Assembly (NCBI RefSeq): GCF_000622085.1
Contig: NZ_JHWL01000026.1
Coordinates: 1-64,000, forward strand
Direction of reading: 5' to 3'
DNA: 64,000 nucleotides
Origin: Butyrivibrio proteoclasticus P6B7
GTDB taxonomy: Bacteria > Bacillota > Clostridia > Lachnospirales > Lachnospiraceae
Made by a program: the position numbers and the translations under genes. Below, one piece after another: positions 47,218 to 55,372 of the stretch (positions are counted from its first letter, which is position 1; each line of letters starts with the position of its first letter). The notes under the pieces were generated by a model. That model saw only the letters and a program-made list of their open reading frames with translations, searched no databases and was not told where the DNA came from.

Positions 47218-48489
47218 TCAGTCTACGCTTACGCTTGACTTCTTCAAGAGAACAACTGTTTCGATAGATCTTGTAAATGGGAACATGTCTACAGGCACCG
47301 CCTTCTCTACCTTGAAGCCCTTCTTGGCAATGAGCTTAAGGTCCCTTGCTAAGGAATCGGGACTGCATGATATGTAAACCACCTTTTTAGGGGCAAGTGC
47401 AGCCATGGACTCAATGAACTCCGGGGTGGAGCCTGCCCTTGGAGGATCCATGAACACCAAATCCACCTTGTCTCCTGATTCCGCCATCTGCTGCATAAAG
47501 CGTGTGGCATCATTCTCATAAAAGGTAATATTTTTAACTTCATTAATCTTGGCATTGATCTTGGCGTCCTTAACAGCGTCCTTGTTAAGCTCAACGGAAA
47601 TAACCTCTTTAACATGAGGACTTGCTATAATTCCGATAGTGCCAACGCCTGAATAACAGTCAAGGGCCACTTCATCACCCTTAAGATCTGCCATCTCGAT
47701 GGCTGTGTTGTAAAGAACCTCCTGCTGAACAGGGTTAACCTGATAGAAGCTCTTAGGACTGATCTTAAACTTCATGCCACAGCAGATATCATAGATAAAG
47801 CCTGGGCCATACATGGGCTTTTCCTTGTCTCCAAGTACCATGCTGGTCTGCTTGTCATTGACGTTAAGAACGATTGTGGTAATTTCTGGATGCTCTTTTA
47901 AAAGAGCTTTCACAAAGTTGTTCTTGGATGGGAAAATTGGGGATACAGTAACAAGTACCACCATGATCTCCCCTGTGTTCTTACCGATACGAATAAGGAC
48001 ATGACGAAGAAGACCATAGCCGTTGTCCTCGTCGTAGGTCTTGATCTTAAAGGATTTGAGCATTCCGCGGATAGAAGCGATGATTGCATCTGCCTTCTGA
48101 TCCTCTAAAAGACATGTATCAATAGGAACCACGTCATGGGTTCCCTCCCTGTAGATACCTGATAAAGGATTGCCCTTCTTATCATGGGTAAAGACAGCAT
48201 GAACCTTACATCTGTAGTGCTCTGGCTCTTCCATTCCAATAAAGGATGCAACTCTTGTATATGGTTCAAGAAGCTCTGCCACGTGGGCATGCTTCTGACG
48301 AAGCTGCTTAGGATATGGGGTGTCGATCATCTGACAAGCGCCGCATTTCTTGAAGTATGGGCAACGGGACTTCTTGGATGGGGTGGACTTCTCCTGGGCA
48401 GGCTTTGGTGCTGCCTTTTTATATGTAGTTCTTTTACCGCTATTAGATGGCTTGCCAAATTTACTAGTTGTTGTCTTCTTCTCACTCAT
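47218..48489 (-). CDS. RlmD/RumA-family 23S rRNA m5U methyltransferase
   Basis: The product has 423 residues. An SAM-dependent uracil-C5 methyltransferase with a [4Fe-4S] cluster: the ligand motif RCPYFKKCGACQM is near residue 43. SAM-binding DCYSGVGTIGI, MDPPRAG and the catalytic cysteine in VYISCSPDSLARDL follow. The N-terminal TRAM domain usual in this family is missing and replaced by a 40-residue Lys/Ser/Thr-rich tail that could bind RNA. Which rRNA uridine it modifies (U747, U1939 or both, as in Gram-positive RlmCD) cannot be told from the sequence. The 47161-47217 stretch after the stop has a GTTCTG/CAGAAC hairpin without a T-run. Confidence 0.92.
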   Translation of the reverse strand: MSEKKTTTSKFGKPSNSGKRTTYKKAAPKPAQEKSTPSKKSRCPYFKKCGACQMIDTPYPKQLRQKHAHVAELLEPYTRVASFIGMEEPEHYRCKVHAVFTHDKKGNPLSGIYREGTHDVVPIDTCLLEDQKADAIIASIRGMLKSFKIKTYDEDNGYGLLRHVLIRIGKNTGEIMVVLVTVSPIFPSKNNFVKALLKEHPEITTIVLNVNDKQTSMVLGDKEKPMYGPGFIYDICCGMKFKISPKSFYQVNPVQQEVLYNTAIEMADLKGDEVALDCYSGVGTIGIIASPHVKEVISVELNKDAVKDAKINAKINEVKNITFYENDATRFMQQMAESGDKVDLVFMDPPRAGSTPEFIESMAALAPKKVVYISCSPDSLARDLKLIAKKGFKVEKAVPVDMFPFTRSIETVVLLKKSSVSVD

Positions 48490-48535
48490 AATCTTCTACC
48501 TTAAAACATAAACTCAATGTATCAAAACTCAAATA

Positions 48536-48568
48536 TAGCGAGTAGAGTAATTGCTCCCCTACTCGCTA
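48536..48568 (-). terminator. Hairpin after the 48573-48971 gene, possible terminator
   Basis: TAGCGAGTAG and CTACTCGCTA form a perfect 10-bp stem 4 bp after the stop. The tail TATTTGAGTTTTG is only moderately T-rich. It may let some transcription continue into the methyltransferase gene. Confidence 0.6.
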
Positions 48569-48572
48569 ATAA

Positions 48573-48971
48573 TTATTCCTGTGTTTCCTCTTCTGTGTTC
48601 TCGGCTCCGTTTTCGAACTTAAGCTTAGGAAGATCCATTCCTGTGTCCTCTTCCTTGACCGCTTCGCTGCGTCTCTTGATCTTGTCGTCCTTAAGTTCTC
48701 CGTGGTCCTTGAACTTGATGCCTTCGATTCCCTGAGCTAACTCTCTTGCTCTTGCAAGCTCGCCCTTGTTGATCTTGAAGGTACATACAATCTTGCTACC
48801 GCTTCTATCGAAGAGTCTCTGAAGAATTGATTTATCCTGCCACTCGATAAAATAAGAAATCCTGTGGGCTAAAAATCTCTCTTCCAACTGCTTCTTACTG
48901 TCCATGCTGTAGACTCTACAGAATGGAATCTCATTATTAAAAACCTGATTATTCTGGATAATAGATGACAT
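48573..48971 (-). CDS. Conserved-looking cytoplasmic protein of unknown function
   Basis: The product has 132 residues without signal or membrane helix. The first 90 residues look folded (FCRVYSMDSKKQLEERFLAHRISYFIEW.., IVCTFKINKGELARARELAQG), with alternating beta and alpha pattern. The last 40 residues are charged and probably disordered (KRRSEAVKEEDTG.., ENTEEETQE). I recognise no family. GAGGG precedes the ATG at a good distance. It lies upstream of the RNA methyltransferase on the same strand, with a hairpin between. Confidence 0.65.
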   Translation of the reverse strand: MSSIIQNNQVFNNEIPFCRVYSMDSKKQLEERFLAHRISYFIEWQDKSILQRLFDRSGSKIVCTFKINKGELARARELAQGIEGIKFKDHGELKDDKIKRRSEAVKEEDTGMDLPKLKFENGAENTEEETQE

Positions 48972-49245
48972 AATTCCCTCGCAAAAACAATTATTCTAGC
49001 TATTAATTATACACAAATCGCCATCCTTATTCAATTATAATAATTAAAGCAAAGAAAATGTATTTGCATATCCTAAGCCTTGGGTTATCGAGGACTAATA
49101 GAAAGCCTCCTGTTCATAATTGTCTGTAATTGCTGCAGATATCCCAGATGATTTTTATATTAAAAATGCACTATTATAGATTTATAAATAAGGTTTATAA
49201 GACTGCTGAAATCCTTAACATTTTACTAATATCAAGGAGTAACCT

Positions 49246-50781
49246 ATGTTCACTATAAAAACTGCACTTCCAGAAGAAAAGGGAATTCCATCAGGAGCAA
49301 TCCGTAACATGCTTGAATACTGGAATAAGAAGGATGTGCCTATGCACTCTCTCCTTATTATGAGGGGCGATGAGCTAGTATTTGAGAAATACTATGCTCC
49401 ATACAAAGCTGCCACACTTCATCGCATGTTCTCTATTACTAAAAGTCTTGTGGGGATTGGCATAGCTCTTTTGACAGATGAGGGAAAGGTGTCCATGGAT
49501 GCGTCTATCTGCGACTATTTCCCAGAATATGTTACTGCTGACACTCATCCCTGGATCAAGGCTACCACTATAAGGAATATGCTAGAGATGCGAACCTGTC
49601 ACGCTGCCTGCACCTACAAGGTGGACATGACTTCTGATTGGGTGGAGAGCTTTTTTACCGTGGCTCCAACTCATAAGCCTGGCACCATCTTCCACTACGA
49701 CACTTCTGCAGCCCATGTGCTGTGCGCCTTGATTGAGAAGGTTTCTGAGATGGAGTTTCTTGATTTCATGAAGAACAGACTCCTTAAGCATGTGGACTTT
49801 AGTGAGGATTCATATATGGTGAAGGATCCCTTTGGCGTCTCTATGGGCGGTTCGGGGCTTATGGCTACACCAATGGATGTTCTTAAGGTTCTATATGTTC
49901 TCAGTAAGAAAGGAACTATCTGCTGTTCTGATGGGCAGGTCAGGACCCTGATAAATCCTGAATACATCGGGGCTGCCACTTCTAATATCAGTGATACCAT
50001 CATGACCTCTCCTCTTCCAAGCGAGGGCCAGGGCTATGGCATGCAGATCTGGCAGAATGAAAAGGGCGGCTATGTGCTGTTCGGCATGGGCGGACAGCTG
50101 GCAATCTCTATTCCTTCCTATGATCTGCTGGTGATGACTACTGCTGATACTCAGGGAATGGCTGGAGGAAATCAGATTATTTATGATGGGATATATGATG
50201 TTCTGCTACCGGGGATTGAGGAGGATGAGCATAGTTCTAAAAGTTTGAATACAATAAATAGTGTAGATAAAGTTAGTAATGATTTTAATAATAATTCTAA
50301 TACTAATCTGAAGCTTGATTACAAGAATCTTATGGAATATGCTGATGCACTAGTTATTGCACCACCAAGGGTTCCGGAGAGCTATTTGCTTAAAAGGTCA
50401 GTCTCTTCTGCTAAATCTGGATGTTACAGCTATAGCCTATCAGAGAACCAACACGGTTACAAAAAGCTTATGGTCTCCTTATCTAATGACGGCGCTTCTT
50501 CTATTGTATTAAGCACCGAATCTGAAGACCGCCAAATTGTCTTTGGTATAGATTCTATGCAAGAAGGCGTCTTTAAGAAGTACAACACTGCCTACACCGC
50601 AGGTGCTACCTGGCTTAGAGATAATGTCCTCTTTATAAAGGTACATCTTATCGGCGAAAGTGTCGGATCTATCCGTATTGAGCTCTATTTCGGCGATGAC
50701 GACATCGTTTTGTATATGAGAAAGATTGAAGAGACTTATTTCAAAGAATTTGATGGTCACTTTTATGGACATGTAGGATAA
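49246..50781 (+). CDS. Beta-lactamase-fold serine hydrolase (class C / esterase type)
   Basis: The product has 511 residues. The Ser-x-x-Lys motif is in RMFSITKSLVGIGIALL (about residue 65). The Tyr motif is probably FHYDTSAAHVL (about 160), and the third box is FGMGGQLAIS (about 285). No signal peptide is seen, so it is probably cytoplasmic and not a secreted penicillin-binding protein. A C-terminal region of about 140 residues is beta-rich and follows an Asn/Ser-rich linker. Such proteins hydrolyse esters or amides; the substrate is unknown. AAGGAG lies upstream of the ATG. One of only two plus-strand genes, ending at a bidirectional terminator. Confidence 0.85.
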   Translation: MFTIKTALPEEKGIPSGAIRNMLEYWNKKDVPMHSLLIMRGDELVFEKYYAPYKAATLHRMFSITKSLVGIGIALLTDEGKVSMDASICDYFPEYVTADTHPWIKATTIRNMLEMRTCHAACTYKVDMTSDWVESFFTVAPTHKPGTIFHYDTSAAHVLCALIEKVSEMEFLDFMKNRLLKHVDFSEDSYMVKDPFGVSMGGSGLMATPMDVLKVLYVLSKKGTICCSDGQVRTLINPEYIGAATSNISDTIMTSPLPSEGQGYGMQIWQNEKGGYVLFGMGGQLAISIPSYDLLVMTTADTQGMAGGNQIIYDGIYDVLLPGIEEDEHSSKSLNTINSVDKVSNDFNNNSNTNLKLDYKNLMEYADALVIAPPRVPESYLLKRSVSSAKSGCYSYSLSENQHGYKKLMVSLSNDGASSIVLSTESEDRQIVFGIDSMQEGVFKKYNTAYTAGATWLRDNVLFIKVHLIGESVGSIRIELYFGDDDIVLYMRKIEETYFKEFDGHFYGHVG

Positions 50782-50788
50782 GATTTAA

Positions 50789-50818
50789 AATGCGGATAAG
50801 AACTGTCTTATCCGCATT
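50789..50818. terminator. Bidirectional terminator between two convergent genes
   Basis: AATGCGGATAAG and CTTATCCGCATT form a perfect 12-bp stem with a 6-base loop between the serine hydrolase (plus) and the DUF4153-like gene (minus). T-rich sequence follows on both strands. Confidence 0.85.
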
Positions 50819-50826
50819 CGCTATTT

Positions 50827-52260
50827 TTAGTGCATAACCCCAGCAGGGAATGCGCAGCAAAGCATTGAGAAGGTGATGGCAGCTGTTACGATTCCAATCT
50901 GGGCTGCAGGAATCTTCTTGTAGAAACGGATGATAAGAAGGATGCACCACAGGATAACGTTTCCAACCACCCAGCCAGAAAGGAGTCTTCTTGGTGTGAA
51001 TCCGTACTGGCCAATGTAGCCCACATAGAGGTTGAAGGCTGCAAGGATTGCAAATCCAAGGGCATAGATGAAAAGAACTGTGATAAGTCCCTTAGTCTTC
51101 TTATCCTCCCACAGGGCCTTCTTAGAGAACAGACAGGAGCCGGCAATAATGGCAATGTTAAGAAGAACAACCTTGATAAGGCTCCAGAAGCTACCTATTG
51201 CACGCATCGCTGCAATGTGGGCAGACTGTGCGAACAGGCCCTGATGAGTTACAAAATCATAAATTGCTGAGCCAAGGAACAAGGTGTAGATCAGGATCAC
51301 ACTGCCAACTACGATGTAAGCTGAATATCCAGGAAGCTTGTGCCAGTCTCTTGTCTCATATTCAAAGCGGACCATTGGGCAATATGGGCCTTTTTTCTTG
51401 ATGGAGCCAGCTACCAGAGCAAAGAGATAAGCTCCAACAGGAATAGACATAACAAAGAGCCACAAATTATGCCATACCTTGCGAAGGAAATCCTTATCAA
51501 AGATATGTGCAATGCTATTAAGCAAATTATTACCAATTCCCTTAAAGGTATCTGATGCTGCAGACAGCTGCGCTGCTGCATAGATGCATACTACAAGTGC
51601 GATACCTACGCTGATCGCAATGATTCCAACTGAACTCTTCTTCTCTTCTTCCTTCTTATTAGACAGCTCTTTTGCATTAAGGTCTACCATCTCAAGCCCA
51701 TCGTTACTAATAGCCCCGTTAGATGGTGTATCAGCGCCTGCAGGTGCTACATAATTAGGAGTGTCAGCTTTCTTCTTAGGTAAAAGAGTTGTTGCTCTCA
51801 AAAAGCCGTTAAACACAGGCACTGAGAAGCATCCCTGAAAACCGTCCAGTGGGAAAAGTATTCCACTTCTGCCTGCGGACAATGAGCCGGTTCTTGCAAG
51901 AATATAGTAGATAATTGTGAAATACCACATCATGATCACAAGAAAAGTCAGGCTATCATCACGATAGAAAGCTCCGCGGATGAAAATACCAACGGTCTGT
52001 AAAATGCAGCAAAGAAGGAAAATCGCTGGTTCTACGATAGACACCTTCCTCTCTCGTAGGGATTTGTAGGTAACGCCCATCTTCTGAGCAAATACCTCAA
52101 CCAGACCAAGGAAAAGAACTACAAATACAAGTCTGCCCAGATTAGTAACCCCATGAAAAATGCCGTTTTCAAAGGCAATCTCTTTAATATAGAAATATCC
52201 AACAAAGTAGCTGGCTATAGCCGCCCAAACAAATACTTTTTTATTTCTTGTTTCTTCCAT
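50827..52260 (-). CDS. DUF4153/DUF4173-like polytopic membrane protein
   Basis: I take the ATG at 52260 (MEETRNKKVFVWA, 477 residues), because AAGGAG sits just before it and the longer reading from 52302 would run into the preceding gene. About 12 hydrophobic helices with a Lys/Glu/Asn-rich loop near residues 180-220. The segment LYVGYIGQYGFTPRRLLSGWVVGNVILW near the C-terminus matches the conserved part of DUF4153/DUF4173 proteins. Function is not known. It follows the small regulator by 10 bp and DUF2975 before that, so the three form one operon driven by the promoter with 21-bp repeats. Confidence 0.75.
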   Translation of the reverse strand: MEETRNKKVFVWAAIASYFVGYFYIKEIAFENGIFHGVTNLGRLVFVVLFLGLVEVFAQKMGVTYKSLRERKVSIVEPAIFLLCCILQTVGIFIRGAFYRDDSLTFLVIMMWYFTIIYYILARTGSLSAGRSGILFPLDGFQGCFSVPVFNGFLRATTLLPKKKADTPNYVAPAGADTPSNGAISNDGLEMVDLNAKELSNKKEEEKKSSVGIIAISVGIALVVCIYAAAQLSAASDTFKGIGNNLLNSIAHIFDKDFLRKVWHNLWLFVMSIPVGAYLFALVAGSIKKKGPYCPMVRFEYETRDWHKLPGYSAYIVVGSVILIYTLFLGSAIYDFVTHQGLFAQSAHIAAMRAIGSFWSLIKVVLLNIAIIAGSCLFSKKALWEDKKTKGLITVLFIYALGFAILAAFNLYVGYIGQYGFTPRRLLSGWVVGNVILWCILLIIRFYKKIPAAQIGIVTAAITFSMLCCAFPAGVMH

Positions 52261-52270
52261 TTTCGTCTCC

Positions 52271-52486
52271 TTAAGACTCCTCGTCTTCATCGACATATTC
52301 AAGTATGTCTCCTGGCTGGCAATTCAGCTCCTTGCAAATAGCGTTAAGGGTTGAGAATCTGATTGCCTTAGCCTTATTATTTTTCAAAATAGACAGATTA
52401 GCGGGAGTAATGTCCACTCGCTCCGCCAGATCTCCTGCGCCAACCTTGCGCATCGCCATTACAACATCCAAATTAACTCTTATCAT
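52271..52486 (-). CDS. Small Cro/C1-type transcription regulator (YozG-like)
   Basis: The product has 71 residues from the ATG at 52486, where AAGGAGGCGGCC gives a near-perfect ribosome-binding site; the reading from 52519 overlaps the upstream gene. The helix-turn-helix reads VGAGDLAERVDITPANLSILKNNKAKAIRFSTLNAICKEL, then CQPGDILEYV, an acidic tail, as in YozG/HTH_26 proteins. These are usually paired with DUF2975 membrane proteins. It probably controls its own operon through the 21-bp repeats at 53060-53122; that target is inference. Confidence 0.9.
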   Translation of the reverse strand: MIRVNLDVVMAMRKVGAGDLAERVDITPANLSILKNNKAKAIRFSTLNAICKELNCQPGDILEYVDEDEES

Positions 52487-52496
52487 GGCCGCCTCC

Positions 52497-52979
52497 TTAT
52501 ACTGTAAGATCCAATTCATCCTTCATCTCAACTGCCTTAGCAAAAGCGTGCTTGATGACACAGATAATGGATGTGATAAATGAAGCTGCCAGAGTAATGA
52601 TCAGTATCATGTAGGTACAGGTGACACCGATAAGGAAAGTTGAAAGTGAAGCTGTAAACACCAGCTTACTAAGAAGATTGAGGCTCTTAACGTTCTGAGT
52701 TGTGAACACCTCTCCTCTCTCAATCCTTACAACTAATCCAAATAATAAGAAAAGAACTGCAAATAATAATGCTGCGCAGATATATCCGCCAATTAACATC
52801 ACCCAATATCTGATGATGTCTGGAAGAAGTGGAGTGGCCTTGTGCATAATGATGTCCACAATTGATGGTCCAAAGATGCACATTAGTACTGCTCCGATTC
52901 CAAGAACTATGATGAATGCCTTGGTTGCAAAAATGCTAAGTGTCTCTCCACTGTATCTGCCCTTCTTATCTCTTTCCAT
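52497..52979 (-). CDS. DUF2975 membrane protein
   Basis: The product has 160 residues with four transmembrane helices (about 18-45, 62-88, 105-125, 128-150), matching DUF2975 in length and in the loop motif VRIERGEVFTTQNVKSLNLLSKL between helices 2 and 3. DUF2975 proteins are almost always next to a YozG-like regulator and are thought to act as its membrane partner, but the mechanism is not known. First gene of the operon; GGAGG precedes the ATG. The promoter at 53027-53055 drives it. Confidence 0.88.
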   Translation of the reverse strand: MERDKKGRYSGETLSIFATKAFIIVLGIGAVLMCIFGPSIVDIIMHKATPLLPDIIRYWVMLIGGYICAALLFAVLFLLFGLVVRIERGEVFTTQNVKSLNLLSKLVFTASLSTFLIGVTCTYMILIITLAASFITSIICVIKHAFAKAVEMKDELDLTV

Positions 52980-53026
52980 TACTAATTTCCTCCGTTTTTG
53001 ATAAAAGAATATTCTTTATATTTCAG

Positions 53027-53055
53027 AGAATACACCTACCAAAATTGAATGTCAA
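53027..53055 (-). promoter_or_regulatory. Sigma-A promoter of the DUF2975-regulator-DUF4153 operon
   Basis: On the minus strand TTGACA (53050-53055), a 17-bp spacer and TATTCT (53027-53032) precede the DUF2975 gene by about 48 bp. Three 21-bp repeats end directly upstream of the -35 box. Confidence 0.82.
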
Positions 53056-53059
53056 TATA

Positions 53060-53122
53060 TTTTTATTGTTTTTCGATATATTTATATTGTTTCTCACGAT
53101 TTTTATATTGTTTTTCAAGATT
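53060..53122 (-). repeat. Three tandem 21-bp direct repeats upstream of the DUF2975 promoter
   Basis: Copies at 53060-53080, 53081-53101 and 53102-53122 share the plus-strand pattern TTTATATTGTTTyTC followed by A/T-rich bases. The exact 21-bp step is two helical turns, so all sites face the same side of the DNA, next to the -35 box. This is the layout of activator or cooperative regulator sites. The small Cro-type regulator of the operon is the obvious candidate ligand. Confidence 0.75.
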
Positions 53123-53162
53123 AGATTCATGGATTGACGCTAATAATGGCATAAAAACACAG

Positions 53163-53195
53163 AAAAAAGCTGTAGTCCAACCAGTGAACTACAGC
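53163..53195 (-). terminator. Rho-independent terminator after the GH35 gene
   Basis: GCTGTAGT and ACTACAGC stem with an 11-base loop, followed by six T residues on the minus strand. It lies about 80 bp after the stop of the beta-galactosidase gene. Confidence 0.85.
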
Positions 53196-53275
53196 CTCTT
53201 CCTGTAAACAAAAAGCAAAAAACTATCTATAATCCAAGATTTCGGAACCGCCAAAATCTGAATTATCTAATATGA

Positions 53276-55144
53276 TCAACCGATATCTGGTTCATCCTTA
53301 AGCTCGATTGTGTCTCTAACCTTACCATCTGTCTCGAAGATAATGATCTCATTCTCGCCATCCTTAAGAAGTGGAGCTGGGATGTAAAGCCTCTTCTGGG
53401 GTCCGATCTCCCAGAATCTACCAAGATTAAAGCCATTGATAAAGGCTACGCCCTTACCCCATCCCTCGAAATCAAGGAATGTATCACCCTTTTCTGTAAC
53501 ATCGAAGGTGAATTTATAAAAGGCTGGAACTCCCTCCTTGTAATCCTTGGAGAAATCAACCTTATTCACGTTATCAAGTGGCAGAGTGTAAATATCCCAA
53601 TCATTGTGGATATGACCGTTAATCTGTACGCAGCGGTTAATACCCTTTCTCTGGGTCTCCATTCTAGGTCCAAAGTTAACTCTACCCATATTCTCAACAA
53701 GAATATCAAACTTCTCGTTAAGGCCCTGTAATGTGCCTGTAGAAAGACCTGCCTCTCCAATTGCAGCAGCTGCTGTCTCAGGAGTAAGACCATGCTCCAT
53801 CATGAACTTACCAGCAAGCATCTGAGCTGGCTGTGAGCATGCCAGGTACTTCTCCATAGGAATGTTGTGCTCATCGTTAAGCTCAAGATCGTAAAGAGTG
53901 ATAAGTGGATTCTCATCTACAAATACATTGGCTCTGTCTGAAGTCTCCCACAGCTTAAGCTTGGCAATTCCTGCCTCGGAATGAAGTCTTGATCTGTAGA
54001 GAATGTAACCATAGCTCTGATCAAGCTCCTCCATGTTAACTGTGTATGGAAGATGTACTGGTGTGCTAAGATCATCAACTACAGAGAAAAGAGATACCTT
54101 TTCTTTGCATGTGAGCTTACCATAGGCAGTTCTTTTGATATCGTCCTTAAGCTCAACCTCAGGAATATCAACGTACTTGGAAATAACTTCCTTGTACTTT
54201 CTATACTTTTCTGTAATCTGACCATCCTCTGTAAGGATTCCGTCATAGTCATAGCTTGTAACATCAGGAGTAAGCTCGTTGTAATAGTTAGAGCCGTTCA
54301 TGAAGCCAAAGTTAGTGCCACCCTGGAACATGTAGATGCTGACATTACCAAGTTCAAGCATCTTATCAAGATCCTCTGTGCTCTGAACGAGATTGCCCTT
54401 CATATGTCCGCCATTTCCCCAATGGTCAAACCAGCCAACCCAGAATTCAGCACACATAAGTGGTCCGTTATTGGTGTACTCCTTAATAACATTGAATCTC
54501 TCTTCTGTCTTGGATCCAAAGTTACCTGTAGGATGGGCACCCTCAGCATATCCGCCTCTGTAGCTCTCATGGTAAGGGCCATCAGAAGTAATAAGAGGAA
54601 CTGTTACACCGTACTTAACCATAAGATCTCTCATAGACTTCATGTACTCATGGTCATTAGCATAATATCCGTATTCATTCTCAATCTGCATGAGGATGAT
54701 GTTGCCACCGTTATCAATCTGATACTTGGTGATCTTAGGCATAAGAACCTTATAATAATCCTCTACTGCATCAAGGAATGGCTTGTAGCTGACTCTAAGG
54801 CGCATGTTTCTGTCTTTTAACAGCCAAGCTGGAAGTCCGCCGAATTCCCACTCTGCGCAGATATATGGAGAAGGTCTGATTATGATATAAAGACCAAGCT
54901 CAGTAGCTGTCTGAATGAACTTCTCCACATCGCAGAAGCCCTCAAAATTAAATTCACCCTTCCTGGGCTCTGTAAGATTCCATGGAATATAGGTCTCTAC
55001 AGTATTGCAGCCAAGAGCCTTGAGCTTAAGCAATCTGTCAGTCCAATATTCAGGAACAGTTCTGAAATAGTGAAAAGAACCAGCTATAACCTTAAAAGGC
55101 TCACCATTCAAATAAAAAGTATCCTTGATCTCAAATTTTCCCAT
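53276..55144 (-). CDS. GH35 family beta-galactosidase
   Basis: I take the ATG at 55144 (MGKFEIKDTFYLNGEPF, 622 residues) because GGGAG lies 8 bases upstream; the 35 residues added by the longest reading are not family-like. It cleaves terminal beta-galactosides. Family motifs: FKVIAGSFHYFRTVPEYWTDRL, TYIPWNLTEPRKGEF, IIRPSPYICAEWEFGGLPAWLL, the acid/base Glu in LMQIENEYG (about 155), and the nucleophile Glu in CAEFWVGWFDHWG (about 233). C-terminal beta domains end with WGKGVAFINGFNLGRFWEIGPQ. No signal peptide, so it acts in the cytoplasm on imported oligosaccharides. It follows the importer genes with a terminator between. Confidence 0.95.
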   Translation of the reverse strand: MGKFEIKDTFYLNGEPFKVIAGSFHYFRTVPEYWTDRLLKLKALGCNTVETYIPWNLTEPRKGEFNFEGFCDVEKFIQTATELGLYIIIRPSPYICAEWEFGGLPAWLLKDRNMRLRVSYKPFLDAVEDYYKVLMPKITKYQIDNGGNIILMQIENEYGYYANDHEYMKSMRDLMVKYGVTVPLITSDGPYHESYRGGYAEGAHPTGNFGSKTEERFNVIKEYTNNGPLMCAEFWVGWFDHWGNGGHMKGNLVQSTEDLDKMLELGNVSIYMFQGGTNFGFMNGSNYYNELTPDVTSYDYDGILTEDGQITEKYRKYKEVISKYVDIPEVELKDDIKRTAYGKLTCKEKVSLFSVVDDLSTPVHLPYTVNMEELDQSYGYILYRSRLHSEAGIAKLKLWETSDRANVFVDENPLITLYDLELNDEHNIPMEKYLACSQPAQMLAGKFMMEHGLTPETAAAAIGEAGLSTGTLQGLNEKFDILVENMGRVNFGPRMETQRKGINRCVQINGHIHNDWDIYTLPLDNVNKVDFSKDYKEGVPAFYKFTFDVTEKGDTFLDFEGWGKGVAFINGFNLGRFWEIGPQKRLYIPAPLLKDGENEIIIFETDGKVRDTIELKDEPDIG

Positions 55145-55281
55145 AGTATGATCTCCCATATAACAATAACTATAAGCTTTTGTGCCTATATATTTACTTG
55201 AGTTTAAAGCCAAATAAATATATAGAAATAAAAGCCTTAAGTAAACCACAAATTATATTTTGGTTTCCTTTTCTTTTTAAT

Positions 55282-55318
55282 AAAGGGAATACTGCCAAAA
55301 ATTAACAGTATTCCCTTT
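55282..55318 (-). terminator. Terminator between the solute-binding protein gene and GH35
   Basis: AAAGGGAATACTG and CAGTATTCCCTTT form a perfect 13-bp stem with an 11-base loop; the minus-strand tail is T-rich. GH35 must then use read-through or its own promoter in 55145-55280, where TTTACT-N17-TATATT is a weak candidate. Confidence 0.82.
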
Positions 55319-55372
55319 TAAATCAAGCATCAAATATAGCTATTCTGATCTCGAATTCTATATGCCTGTCAA

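Noticed and set aside
49020..49245. Possible riboswitch or small RNA in the gap before the serine hydrolase
   Set aside because: No conserved core of a known riboswitch or T-box was recognised; only AT-rich promoter-like sequence is seen.
53060..53122. 21-bp repeats as a CRISPR array
   Set aside because: There are no spacers between copies, copies are imperfect, and they sit exactly at a promoter; regulator sites explain them better.
54053..54820. Plus-strand 255-codon frame opposite the GH35 gene
   Set aside because: The GH35 enzyme is intact on the other strand; the frame resembles no protein and has no start signal.
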